Part shown: one piece after another, positions 20,664-31,056 of the stretch
How positions within the stretch are numbered: position 1 is the first letter of the stretch
Layout of the letters: every line of letters begins with the position of its first letter
Assembly: GCA_029204045.2 (NCBI GenBank)
Contig: CM055066.1
Location: 44,034,342 to 44,098,341 of the forward strand
Reading direction: 5' to 3'
DNA length: 64,000 bases
From: Tillandsia leiboldiana
Taxonomy: Eukaryota > Streptophyta > Magnoliopsida > Poales > Bromeliaceae
Notes under the pieces: model-generated
Databases searched by the model: none
What the model was told of the DNA's origin: nothing
What the model saw: only the letters and a program-made list of their open reading frames with translations
Translations under genes and position numbers: made by a program

Positions 20664-23600
20664 ATGGCACCTAAGAAAATAGAAGATTATGGTTGGCAGC
20701 ACGGACGAATGATTGATGGAAACAGATTTCATTGGAAGTGTAATTACTGTAATATGTCGGAATGGGCGGAGGTGTCACCCGCTTAAAGAAACATATCGCG
20801 GGAGGTTTTTCTGAAGTATCAAAATGCACTACAGTTCCTCAGGAAATAAGACATGCAATGAAAACTGAGTTAGAATCCACAAAATTAGCAAAACAGAAAA
20901 TGAGGGATGATCGAGATGAACTAGATAAACGGGCAGCCGAGTATCCCTCTGCTGACCCATATGAAGGTACAGGTGATGAATTTGATATTGATACTAGAGC
21001 TGCCATGGAAGCATCTTTACAGGAAAGATGGCAGCAAGATGAAGTCCAACGACATAGAGCACAATTTGCGACCTCTCAGTTTGATGCCGGTGGCGGGTCT
21101 AGATCTGGCTCTGCGCCATCAGGTTTATCTTGAAGTGGTTCTGTTGGCCGCATGTTCGACAGATTAAAGAAAATACCAAAAGAAAAAAGTAGAAAAGGTC
21201 CAAATATTATAGATATAGACCCAATGGCATTTCCTGGTCCAGATGCTCAACAACAGCGCATAGATACAATGCTCAAAAAAGATAAAAAAATGCAGAATTG
21301 GTCGAGCAATAGTAAAGTTTTTTCGCTTTAGTCATATTCCATCCTATGCAGCAAACAGTCCATATTATAGATCAATGATCACTGCCGTACAAAAGGAGGG
21401 TCCAGGAGTTGAACCCCCAACACCGTATGAGATCGCCGGCAAATACCTTGATGCGGAGGTCAATGATATCCATGCATGGATAAAAAATTTCAAACAACAG
21501 TGGGAGATGTATGGTGTTACTTTAATGTGTGATAGTTGGACATCACATACACATTTGAGCATCATAAATTTTTTGTTTTATTGCAATGGCAAGGTGGTCT
21601 TCCACAAGTCAGTTGATGCGACCGGTCGATTTGAAGATGCTGATTATATATATGCATTATTGGAGCAAGTTCTTGGTGAGATTGGTGAGAAAAATGTGGT
21701 ACAGGTAGTGTCAGACAATGGTTCAAACTACAAGAAAGCTGGCAAACTACTGATGCAAAGGCATCAACACATATTTTCGACTCCTTGTGCGGCGCATTGT
21801 ATCAACCTAATGATGTCTGACTTTGGTACGATAAATCGGGTAAAAAAGATTATAGATACTGCACAACGTGTATCTAAGTATCTGTATAATCATAATTGGG
21901 TCAAAGCTTTAATGTCCAAATTCATTGGCGGAGAGATCTTACGTCCTGGTATCACACGATTTGCCACAAATTTTATCGCTCTAAACAGTTTCTTGAAAAA
22001 TAAAAATGGTTTAAAGTCTATGTTTGCATCAAATGAGTGGCAAACATCTCGTTATGCCTCCAAGCCTGATGGAAAGAGTATTGAGCAAATAATTCAGTCC
22101 ACCAAAATTTGGGATTATGTGAAAGAGATTGTTGATATTGTGGAGCCTTTATACGTGGTCCTTCGATTGGTGGATCAGGAAAAAATATCTCAAATGGGAC
22201 ACATCTATCATAAACTGAGGATGGCTAAAGAGACTATCAAGAAAGTCAATCCATTACGATGTCAATCTTATCTAAAAATTATTGACAAACGTTGGGAAGT
22301 TCAGATGGGTCGGGATCTGCACCTAGCAGGCAAGTATAAATTATAACAAAACTATTTGTTAGTGATTATTCAATTGTATTCTTGCATTTTTGATGGAGTT
22401 ATTTTTTTTTTTAATGATAGGTTATTATCTTAATCCATCGTACCACCATCGTTATAATCTTGGATATGATGATGAATTATTAAAGGCATTACGAAATGTC
22501 ATCAATAGATTGGAAATGGATCCAATGCATGCCGCTCTTGCCATAAATGAGGTACAATAGTTTTTTTAATTTATTATTAATTTATTATATGTTAATATGC
22601 TAATTCCTCATTATTATAATATTATAATATAGGGAAAAATATTTCGTGAATCCATTGGAACTTTTGGCGATGCGGGTGCAATTAACGGGAGACACAATAC
22701 CGATCCCAGTAAGTAACTAAATAATTACATATTTTATATTTAGCGATAAACTTATTTTGATATAATTTAAATTTTTAATTGGACAGTTGAGTGGTGGCTA
22801 CAATACGGTGGATCAGCAAAGCATTTAAAGAAAATTGATGTGCGCGTTTTATCTCAAACAACAACGTCTAGTGGATGTGAGCGCAACTGGAGTACCTTCG
22901 CATTAATACATACGAAAGTGCGTAACCGATTAGCGTACGCTCGATTAGAGAAGCTAGTTTATGTCCACTATAATATGAGGCTCCATTTAAGATGCATGCG
23001 AGCGGAGTATGATAGGGAAAAGGAATTAAAAATTTATGATCCCTTAGATGCAAGTTTTTTCAATGATGAATCAGACCCCATATTTGATTGGCTACAAGAC
23101 AAAGAGAATCAAGAGGACCCTTTGCTCGATGAGCCTGGAGATCCACCACGACCATTCAGGATAATTGCTGAGGAAGCAGGAGTTACTGATGCAGAAAGAT
23201 GGGCTAATGAGAATATAGAGGGGTCTCATAATCAGTTAGGTAATGTGCAAGAACAAGCCTCTTTGGGCGAAGAATCACAAAATCCCGTGGATGACTCTGA
23301 TGCAGAATTTGAGCGTCTTATGATGGGACCTGGACATGGTCGCCCACGTCGTACTCAAAGTCAATCAGAAAAAGAGAAGACATCGTCTGTCGCAAAGAGA
23401 CCTTCAACAACAGTCATAAGTGGTAAGGGTAAAAAAATTATGACATCGAAGGATCCATTAGATGCAGCTGATGCAATCTCGCTTGATGAAGATAGCGATA
23501 CATCGACACCATCAGATTCTGAGTTACCACGGTCCAAAAATGAATGTAGCGATGACGATGACACCACCAATAGCAGTGGGGATGGTGGTGGGGATGGTGG

Positions 23601-24147
23601 TGAATGCATTCCACCAACACAATAGGAGGGTGGAGATGAGGGCAGAGGTGGTCTTATATTTACTGAAGAGCAAAATTTCACTCATGCCACTCAAGATGCT
23701 GATCATGGGTCGAGACCACGTCAAACATCTGGAGTGGTATATGATCGCAGAAAAGGTAATAGGCCCTCACAACACGATTATAGGGAGATGAGAGAGGGTT
23801 TGGAAGCGGTGTCAACTGGGCACCCACGAAGGGATGATAATTTGCGCACACAGTTTGATAGTACTTCAGATTCATCGTATCCCTCATATCAACATGGCTT
23901 TTATGGAGAGGGATATGATTATGATCCATCCATACCTTCATATAGTGAAAATTCGTATGCCGAATCGTATAGTGATAATACTGCATATCCACATTATCCT
24001 TATGATGGTGCAGTCCATATGCCAGTACAAGTAACTGTTGTCGATCATATCAGCGATCCAATTGCATATGGACATTACGTACGCCAATACAATGACATAT
24101 ATCACGAATATATGACTTTTCCACAATACCAGGAATATTTATACTAA
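20664..24147 (+). pseudogene. hAT transposase, four exons, frameshifts and stops
   Basis: The gene would encode the enzyme that excises and reinserts the element. Exons are 20664-22329, 22421-22551, 22633-22708 and 22787-24147. Exon phases join cleanly, and the first donor is GC (AG|GCAAGT). In order it shows an N-terminal BED-type zinc-finger pair (KCNYC), a DUF659-type block with CDSW (first catalytic Asp region) and VVSDNGSNY (second), CAAHCINL, and the C-terminal dimerisation block SGCERNWSTF. Breaks are a lost base near 20757 inside the zinc finger, a TGA at 21131-21133 (expected Arg), a frameshift at about 21285-21320, and a TAG at 23623-23625. The last stop may be the true end. However, the same frame stays open to 24147 through a Tyr/Ser/Asp-rich tail like that of many plant hAT proteins, so it is more likely another nonsense mutation. 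Confidence 0.9.
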
Positions 24148-24469
24148 CATTGTCAAATAAATCCGATATCTGCAGATCACACTATGCCATATGATCAACC
24201 GCGACAATCTATGTGGAATTAAGCAGTCTTCTCTCTATAAATATGTAAGTTTAAATACTTATTATACTTGTGAATTTATTTATTATATTGTTATTTCTAT
24301 TCTCTATGAGATATAGTTGTACTTTATATATAAAAAATAATTATCAGAATGTTAATTGGTGAGTGTAGTAAGCTATATATAGTCAATATTCATAATTTTT
24401 TGACTAAACAGTTCAAAACAATATTATAAGAGCTTATTGGGAACAAAAAAAATAAAAAAAAAGCCGTGC

Positions 24470-24600
24470 CAGAGCGTGCCACTGGGAGGTCATGCGTATC
24501 CATCGGCACGCAAGCGTGCCACGTGTCGGCACGGGGGCGTGCCGGTACCGTACCGTGCCAGGCGGCGAGCGGCACGCCCCCGTGCCACGGCACTTCGAAC
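24470..24600. repeat. Subterminal CGTGCC/GGCACG cluster, right hAT end
   Basis: About ten CGTGCC or GGCACG motifs lie within 130 bp, partly as inverted pairs (GGCACGCAAGCGTGCC; GGTACCGTACCGTGCC). They mirror the left end and are candidate transposase-binding sites. Confidence 0.8.
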
Positions 24601-24604
24601 CTTG

Positions 24605-25336
24605 GTCACTAGGTCCCTATACCTCGTGTTCTAACACCCCAGTCCACAGCTGAAGGTCCTAAATACTGTAAGCACCTTCAACAATAAACCTCTACTCATC
24701 TGGTCCAAGAAAAATATAGATTTTCACAAAAACACACGATTTTTCAGTGTTTTTCACGCATTTTGAGAAAAACTGATCGTCGAAACGAAAAACGGATTTC
24801 GCCACGACGTCCGGCTCGTCGAGACCTTTCAAACAGCGTATTTACTTGCTTGATTCGGCGCTCGAATAAAATCTCGGGCCATTAATACTGTTCAATAATA
24901 TAATATGGCACGCTTTTCGAGGACTCAGGGTCGTCAAACGGAAATTCCGTCAGTGCCAGTGCGTTAAGAACGTTGAAATTAGCTAGAAACGACTATTTAT
25001 ACTGCTATATGGGGTTCCGACGGCGAAACTACCGACGTTGGTCGAGAGGGGAATTAAATCAGGAGTTACTATTCACAACTTAAGTTGTGGGGCCCGCTTC
25101 TCTTTCGCTGTTTTGCGGAAGATCCGACCGTCGGATCGAAAACATGTAAGTATCAATCTTTCTTGTTTCGACGAGACGGTTACAATGGTGATCTCGGATT
25201 TTTGAGATCAGGCTCCGATCAAAAGTCGGTATTTTTGGGCCACAATTGCACTACTAATAATCCATTTTTGCCATTTAAATAATCCAAAAAATTATTTAAA
25301 CTTAGATTTTGGATTTCAAAAATCACGGTTACTACA
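24605..25336 (-). repeat. LTR fragment of element E (piece 5, U3 side)
   Basis: The first eight bases are the right copy of the hAT duplication. The rest is the promoter-containing part of the minus-strand LTR, whose own-strand start is TGTAGTAACCGTG at 25336. It is followed by the polypurine tract. No coding region. Confidence 0.75.
24993..25002 (-). promoter_or_regulatory. TATA box in the LTR of element E
   Basis: On the minus strand the bases read GTATAAATAG, about 335 bp into the LTR from its TG start. It has no counterpart on the plus strand and fits the U3/R boundary. Confidence 0.6.
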
Positions 25337-25349
25337 TCACCCACCACTT
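25337..25349 (-). promoter_or_regulatory. Polypurine tract of element E
   Basis: On the minus strand AAGTGGTGGGTGA ends at the LTR start TGTAGT. It is preceded by GACGAAACTTC, the same pol-end relic as in A, B and C. Confidence 0.85.
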
Positions 25350-26206
25350 ATAAGAAGTTTCGTCTCCGAAACTTAAACTTAACTAAGCCACTAGTAAGCC
25401 TCTAACAGGTTCACGGTAGTGACAATCAGTCACAAAATATCGACAACTCCCAGGCTACACATTTAGACCCAATCTGATACTCCCCATTATAGGGCAGAGT
25501 ATTTCCTCAGTTCTTTCGACAGTACGTTATCTACAGCCAACGTGCTTACCAAAAGAAAAGCGAAATACCCTAGATCTGTCGCCAAAATCTAGTTGGGGAC
25601 ACAACTCCCATCAGAAGGTATATCACATACCTCCCAACACAGTCTCTATTTCGATGACATGACCTCTGTTAAGGGTCACAACCACCTCGTGGTCATGAAT
25701 GCCACCCTGGCTATTCACAGGAATCTAGAACCATATTCCAATGTTCACCAACACCTCATTAGAATCGACACATAGGTCACCGAATTTTATAACCTGGGGA
25801 CAGTTGAAAGATCAACAACTTCCTTAAGCTTCTGGGCTAGCGGTGGGGCCGGTGCAATAATAGCAGTCATCTTCTGTTGTGCCATTTGCTAGACGATTAC
25901 GGCAAAAGCGGTGGTCTGACCTTCAACCACTATAACTGATCTGAGCCCTCTGGCTCCACTGAAACATCAAATCCACGGCCGGAACCATGACCGCGGCTAA
26001 TCCTGCACTAACAACAATCCCAAAGACCAGAGCGCGTACGAACACCACTTATAACCACAACAACGAGACTCAACTGTATATAACACACCTGAGCTCCAAA
26101 CCACTATACCATCACCCTGCGCTCTCGCGTGAACACCAGTCATCCTAGGGTTCGTTCCTAGCCAAACCTAGACATCATATTCCTATTTCTCTGATACCAT
26201 TTAATC
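25350..26206 (-). other. Internal region of element E, no recognisable gene
   Basis: About 860 bp between the PPT and the PBS. Apart from the pol-end relic beside the PPT I recognise no domain in any frame. The region 25992-26206 is also the start of the 3133-bp unit duplicated at 36341 and 39474. Confidence 0.6.
26189..26199 (-). promoter_or_regulatory. Primer-binding site of element E
   Basis: TGGTATCAGAG on the minus strand, seven bases after an LTR end GGGGCGTGACA. It matches the 3' end of initiator methionine tRNA. Copies in the duplicated units are near 36538 and 39672. Confidence 0.85.
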
Positions 26207-26923
26207 TGTCACGCCCCGAGTTCGAAAAATAACGTCTAAATTTTTATTTTATTTTTTTAATCAGAGTTTTAAAACCAATCCAGGGCATGACAGACCGCCA
26301 CATATATAGAAAATTCTCAATCCCCATTGGATTGAGCCTTTCCTATACATGCTCGGCTCTACAATGGCAAACCAACATCAGAGTAGTCTAAACTACGAAC
26401 TCTAATGAAAGATTAAACAGATTACAACAACTTATTACAATTATTACAACTTGAATTACATGCTTAATAAACTAATAAAGATAACAACGGCTGTCCAGGG
26501 TCGAATCTATCGCGGCATCTCACCAACACGTCCCGACATCCCAACACCCGACTGACCTGAAAAATGGTCACCCATGGGGTGTGAGATACATCGATAGTGT
26601 ATCCCAGTGGGCACGACGAGCCGAGAAATAGCAGATTGTACCTACTGGCATACAATACTAGAGGATAGTAGAAATCACAACATGTTAGGTAAGCATAATC
26701 AAGAAGCGAATAATTAATAAAGATGTAAAGCAGATATAGATTTCAACAGAAGTATGCTGAAATAAATATTGAAATGAACCGAACAATCATAATAGAAAAG
26801 CATGCTAAACAGGCACAATGCATCAATAACTGAAACAACAATTTACCCAATCATAGCCACCATATTGGTCAACAAGACCTCAGGGAAAACTCGCCGAACC
26901 TGGCACCAACCTGGCTGACATAC
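26207..26923 (-). repeat. Truncated 5' LTR remnant, element E
   Basis: Runs rightward from TGTCACGCCCCGAG to the point where element B is inserted. Only the last ~717 bp of the LTR (own strand) is present. It has the same general plan as other LTR ends in the window but is not closely similar to G or D. It is copied with element B sequence in the two duplicate units. Confidence 0.65.
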
Positions 26924-29900
26924 TGTGAGGACCCGAAATTCCCACTTATGGATTACGGTTACATATACAGCTTCAGGAGGCCTACGAGGTATGTCGGTGG
27001 TGTTTGTGCGCAAGTTGGGCACAGGTGATGGACTTCGAGCTGAAAAAGGGATCACGTGGGTGATTGGAGGACCCATCGAGTGTTTAGAAGTAGTTTCGCG
27101 CGAAACAGAGATTAAAATTGGACTCAGTGCGAAGTTTGGACAAAAGATCACCTTTCCGGATGCCTTCGGCAATTTTTAGAGTTGGAATTTGGCAAAACGG
27201 ATTGCGGATTTGGATTCAGCGCGCGAAAACGATGAAAATGGACTATTTACTTGCATTTTTCGGAGCCCGGATGTCGCGCACGGATTTCGAGGCAGCTTGG
27301 CACTGTTCCGGCGGCCGGCGGGCAGCGGCGGAGCGCAGCGGGCAGCAGCAGAGCGCGGCGGCGGGCGCGCGGGCAGGCGAGCTGGCGCACGGGAGGTGCG
27401 CGGTCCACCGCGGAGGCGTGGACCCGGGCGCAGGACACGTGGCGGCTCCCGGTTGGCCGGCGCAGCAGTCGTGGTCCACGGAATGTATCGTGGGTGTACG
27501 GTGGACCGGTGTGTGACAGGTGGCAGCGTGTGATTGGCGCGGTGTTGTGCGCTCGGTCCACGGAACCGCTGCACCGCCTCGGGACGCGTGCGTGCAGAGG
27601 GCGCAGGCGGTGCGTGCAGGCGCCCGCCAGGCGCGCGTTGACTGGCAGCGGTGTCACGCGTCACCCTCCGGTGCGGCCACGTGTCGTGCGGTGTGTGGGA
27701 GTTTTCGCTGTTGCCTGTTCGGCGGGCTACGTGGAGGCCCGTGAGGGATTTGGGCCTGCACAGTGTTGGGCCGGGCCCAACATTGTAGCAGCCCGGATCT
27801 TCCGGGCGCCCGATTGTGGGGACAAGACCGGTATTTCTTGAATTGTTTTTTTGGGCTATTTAAGCGATCCGAGCCTTCCTCTTCTCCCTTTTTCCGCCAT
27901 TTTAGAGCTTCCTCTTGCCGCAGCATCTTCAGTAAAATTGTTCCCCTTCGTGTTCTGCATCCTCTGGAGGATTTCTAGGATTTCACGTGGCACGCATCCC
28001 GAGGTTTCCCTTTTTACGGCGCGGCGCGACGGTCGTCCATTTGTGTTCCCCTTCGTCGCGTTTCGGTGCGCGAGCTCCCCCGGCCTACTCCGACCACCTT
28101 TTCAGGCGATTTCTTCGCCGCTGGATCCGCGACGGACAGAGCTATGATCTAGGTATTTTCAGCATTCCCTAGTTTCATGCTTTTCGTGGAGAATTTCCAT
28201 GCTTATTGGGGGTCTTTTGCTGTGAGTGTTTTCTTGATGACAGCGGGTTGTTTCGAGGATATCTCCGCAACCGGGCATCGGATTGAGACGAGCCCCTGCA
28301 TTTTTTTCATCTACTCGATGCAAGGATTATCACAATATTTTTCTTGGATTTTTCTGAGGTTTACCCGAAGGTATATGTTTTCCCCCTTATCTGTGCATGG
28401 AATTACAGTTATGTTGTTGTATGGTCTTGCGCACCCTGTGTTGTGGAATGTGTAACTTGGCCTACGGTGCTCGGAATTGGGCGTGCAGGTACCCGTTTCG
28501 AAGGTCTCGATGCGAGGATCGCTGTGGTATTTTTATCGGAATTTTCAGGGCACTTTCAGTAGGTGAAATAATTGCATCTTTGGGGCTGATTTCAGATTGT
28601 GTTTGTTTGGGTAAATTTTGGGAAGTTAAGTGTAACTGTGAACTTGGTGTTGTACCCAGGAGAGTTTGCGGGTATTGCTGGACCCGTTGGAGTTGGAGAT
28701 TTGGATTTCCTGGTATTTTCAGCTGTGGGACTTGGACAGTTCAGCTCTTCAGGTGGGTGGCCTTGTCTTCATGACCTATGGACTGTGCATTAATTCTATC
28801 TGTGTAGGGACTTGCATGTTGTAGATGTATTATGTATAGCATGCTAGAACATAGGAATTTATGTTCCTGATGTTGTTAGATGATCATGTGTTTATTTCTT
28901 CCCTACAAGCTGTTGTTTATTGATATCTTGGAACTTGACATAGCACCCTCGCCATATGCAGCATGTTCAGCCAGACTGTAGAAAACTTCAACTTGGGCTA
29001 GGTTTTTATCGCTCTAGATATTCCCACATCACTATTCTATATATCATTCTGGACTTAGCTTTTTCCTCGCCCGGGTAGTGGGCCGAGAGGTCGGGTTGTT
29101 GTGGGATGCATTTACACTCGTGCTTGGGAGCAGAGTGGAGTCTGGTAGATGTTGTTGGTCGTTATCTATGGCGGGAGCCGTTTGGGTAAACGGTGATCCC
29201 GGGATATCTTGTTTCCCTGTTTGTGTTGTCACCACTGTGTTAGTGGCAGTTGTGTACCAGTGTTAGCAGGACCTAGAACCCAGAACCTTTTTGACATACA
29301 CATGATTTTAGTCTACCAATGTTTTTCTTCCAAGCATCGAAGGGCCGCTGGAGTCTGTTCTTGTTTGATTAGACAAAGGCATTAGCCCTTCGTGGTTTGG
29401 GTATAAAATACTTATTTTCTAACTGTTTTTCCTAAAAGAACTAAAATCATTAAAAATGGGTTTTTCCTTAAATCAAGATAGTTTTTCAAAAAGGGAACTA
29501 CTTTTAGTCCTCGCCCTGCGTGGGTTGAGTGAAAATGGGTTTCAGTAGCAAATGTCACCTTTTTCCTGTAATTCTCCCCACTCGAAAGGATTCGAGTGGT
29601 CTGGGTTCTACGGGCCGTTCCTTTGTCGGGACGAAAGCCACGGGGGCCGAGCCTGGAACCTGTTCTTGTTGATAGGGTTGTAGGTGTTGGTCTCCCGGAA
29701 CATTCGGGCCCTGGTTGGTGTCTTCTGTGAGTTTGATGTTCTGTCGGGGGGAGCCGTTTTGTAGACTGTGGTCCCGGGCCGTCGAGTATCTTCCGGCCTG
29801 TGTTCTTGGTAACCATTGGGGTTGACGGTGGTCCCAGATCGTTGAGTGTTGTCCGACCAGTTTTGTTAGCCCTGAGTTGTGGGTCGATCCTGGCTGTGGA

Positions 29901-31035
29901 GTATCTCCAGCCAGTGTGTTTTGTGCTGTGAGTTATTGGGGAGGCTAGTGTCTCGTGTTCGTGAGAGCTGATCAGCTGAGTCGTCAAGAGTGCTCCGACC
30001 ATTGTGCGAGATGATTGAGGATTCTGAGTCTTTCCGTTCAGAGCGTGGGCATGGATTTTGGACTATAGCCTGCAGTGCCACCTGAGCGACAGAGTGCGCA
30101 GATACCTTTTCCTCGGTGGGGTCGCGCCCCTCGAGAGCCACGCCCGGGGTGGATTTGTTACTTTTGTATCGCGACTTGTCGACGCAGTCCCTCTGGCTAG
30201 GCCAGTTTTGGCAGTCACGGACGCCCTACGTCAGTCCGGTCCTACGTGGATGTAACGGCAGTAGGTAGGCGCAGGTTTGACTGGACCCGAGGAGGCAGTC
30301 AGTGTAGATTGGGTGACTGTACTTGAGAGTTAGTAGATGCATCATGTTTCCATCTGTTCCACTTTTTGAGCATCTAGATAGAGGCATAATGGCGGTAGAG
30401 TCATTCTCTTCCAGCTCTTTTCTTTCAGTGTTACTTGTTACTTTATGCCTCTAGTAGACTTAGTGGGCAGACCGTTGGGCTTGTTGGCGGTACCCACTGA
30501 GAACTACTGTGGGATGTAGTTCTCACACCCGTCGCGGTGTCTTTTCCCCAGGGACTTCTACTGCTGTTCCTGTTGCTCCTGTTGCTGATCCTTCTGACCG
30601 AGGCGAGGGAGTCGCGAGCTAGTTCCCCACCAGTCGTCTGCCAGAGAGAGTGTAGAGGTACCCCTTCAGAGGAGATCTTCAGTAGATTAGTTATTTTTTT
30701 CCTCTTTTGAGAGACTGATGTAGTGAGGTCATTTTTGTATTGAGAGCCTGTACACTGATGTATTTATTGGAGATATCTCCCTGTTGAGTTCTAAGTTTTG
30801 TATTAGAGGACTTTGTATATGATCGCATTTGGGAGATGGACATTGTATATTTATTTCCAGTTGTACAGTGGTTGATTTTACTTTTACAGCAGATTATTTT
30901 AGTTCTTTTTAGCTCTGATATCTGTTAGCTGTAGTACTTTTCTTGCAGGTAGGATGCTTCGCCTATGCGGAGTTTGGCATAGGTGGCGGATCTGTTGGCG
31001 AGCCCGGGTCGCAGTTTCGACCCCAGGGCGTGACT
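26924..31035 (+). repeat. 5' LTR of element B (4.1 kb)
   Basis: Starts TGTGAGGACCC and ends CAGGGCGTGACT, where the last base is T in place of the expected A of the terminal CA. The end quarter (29840-31035) closely resembles the LTR end of A, while 27240-27800 is a separate GC-rich block. TATA-like CTATTTAAG is at 27856. Alanine- and arginine-rich open frames in the GC-rich block are not genes. Confidence 0.93.
27856..27864 (+). promoter_or_regulatory. TATA-like box in 5' LTR of B
   Basis: GGGCTATTTAAGCGATCC lies just after the GC-rich block and before a T/C-rich leader, the usual arrangement for the LTR transcription start. The same sequence is at 35056-35064 and, slightly changed, at 38191-38199. 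The third duplicated LTR has lost it by deletion. Confidence 0.6.
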
Positions 31036-31043
31036 GATTAGTG

Positions 31044-31056
31044 TGGTATCAGAGCC
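31044..31056 (+). promoter_or_regulatory. Primer-binding site of element B
   Basis: TGGTATCAGAGCC, eight bases after the LTR end, identical to the PBS of element A. Confidence 0.95.

Larger units (their letters stand above)
19618..24604 (+). mobile_element. hAT DNA transposon, complete ends, 8-bp TSD GTCACTAG
   Basis: The element is 4987 bp, flanked by GTCACTAG at 19610-19617 and 24605-24612. The ends are imperfect inverted repeats: CAGGGAATCAAGTGCCG on the left and CAAGGTTCGAAGTGCCG read inward from the right, 12 of 17 matching. The 8-bp duplication, CA/TG termini and the encoded transposase place it in the hAT superfamily. Both subterminal regions are dense in GGCACG/CGTGCC motifs and palindromes, the likely transposase-binding zone. 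The transposase gene has several breaks, so this copy is probably immobile without a helper. Confidence 0.95.
2336..26923 (-). mobile_element. Old minus-strand Ty3/Gypsy element E, split by nested insertions
   Basis: E is the host layer of the left half. Its 3' LTR, read in reverse, is recovered as five pieces: 2336-2694, 13847-14603, 15859-15869, 18999-19617 and 24613-25336. Each interruption is bounded by a target-site duplication of the inserted element. The LTR begins on the minus strand with TGTAGTAACC at 25336. The polypurine tract is at 25337-25349, the primer-binding site at 26189-26199, and a 5' LTR remnant at 26207-26923. The internal part is only about 870 bp, so E was non-autonomous. 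The 5' and 3' LTR remnants do not cover the same part of the LTR. Their membership in one element is therefore inferred from PPT and PBS order, not from LTR identity. Confidence 0.65.
25992..29129. repeat. 3.13-kb unit, original copy (5' flank plus first part of B LTR)
   Basis: CGCGGCTAAT at 25992 starts a block that recurs at 36341 and 39474. In all three copies the distance from this point to the start of the B LTR is exactly 932 bp. In this original, element E sequence runs straight into the full 5' LTR of B, and sequence continues past TGCTTGGGA without a junction. Confidence 0.9.

Noticed and set aside
15870..26923. Solo LTR G and the remnant at 26207 as two LTRs of one element
   Set aside because: Both begin TGTCACGCCCCG, but the following sequence is different. 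G has its own target-site duplication, so it is a separate solo LTR.
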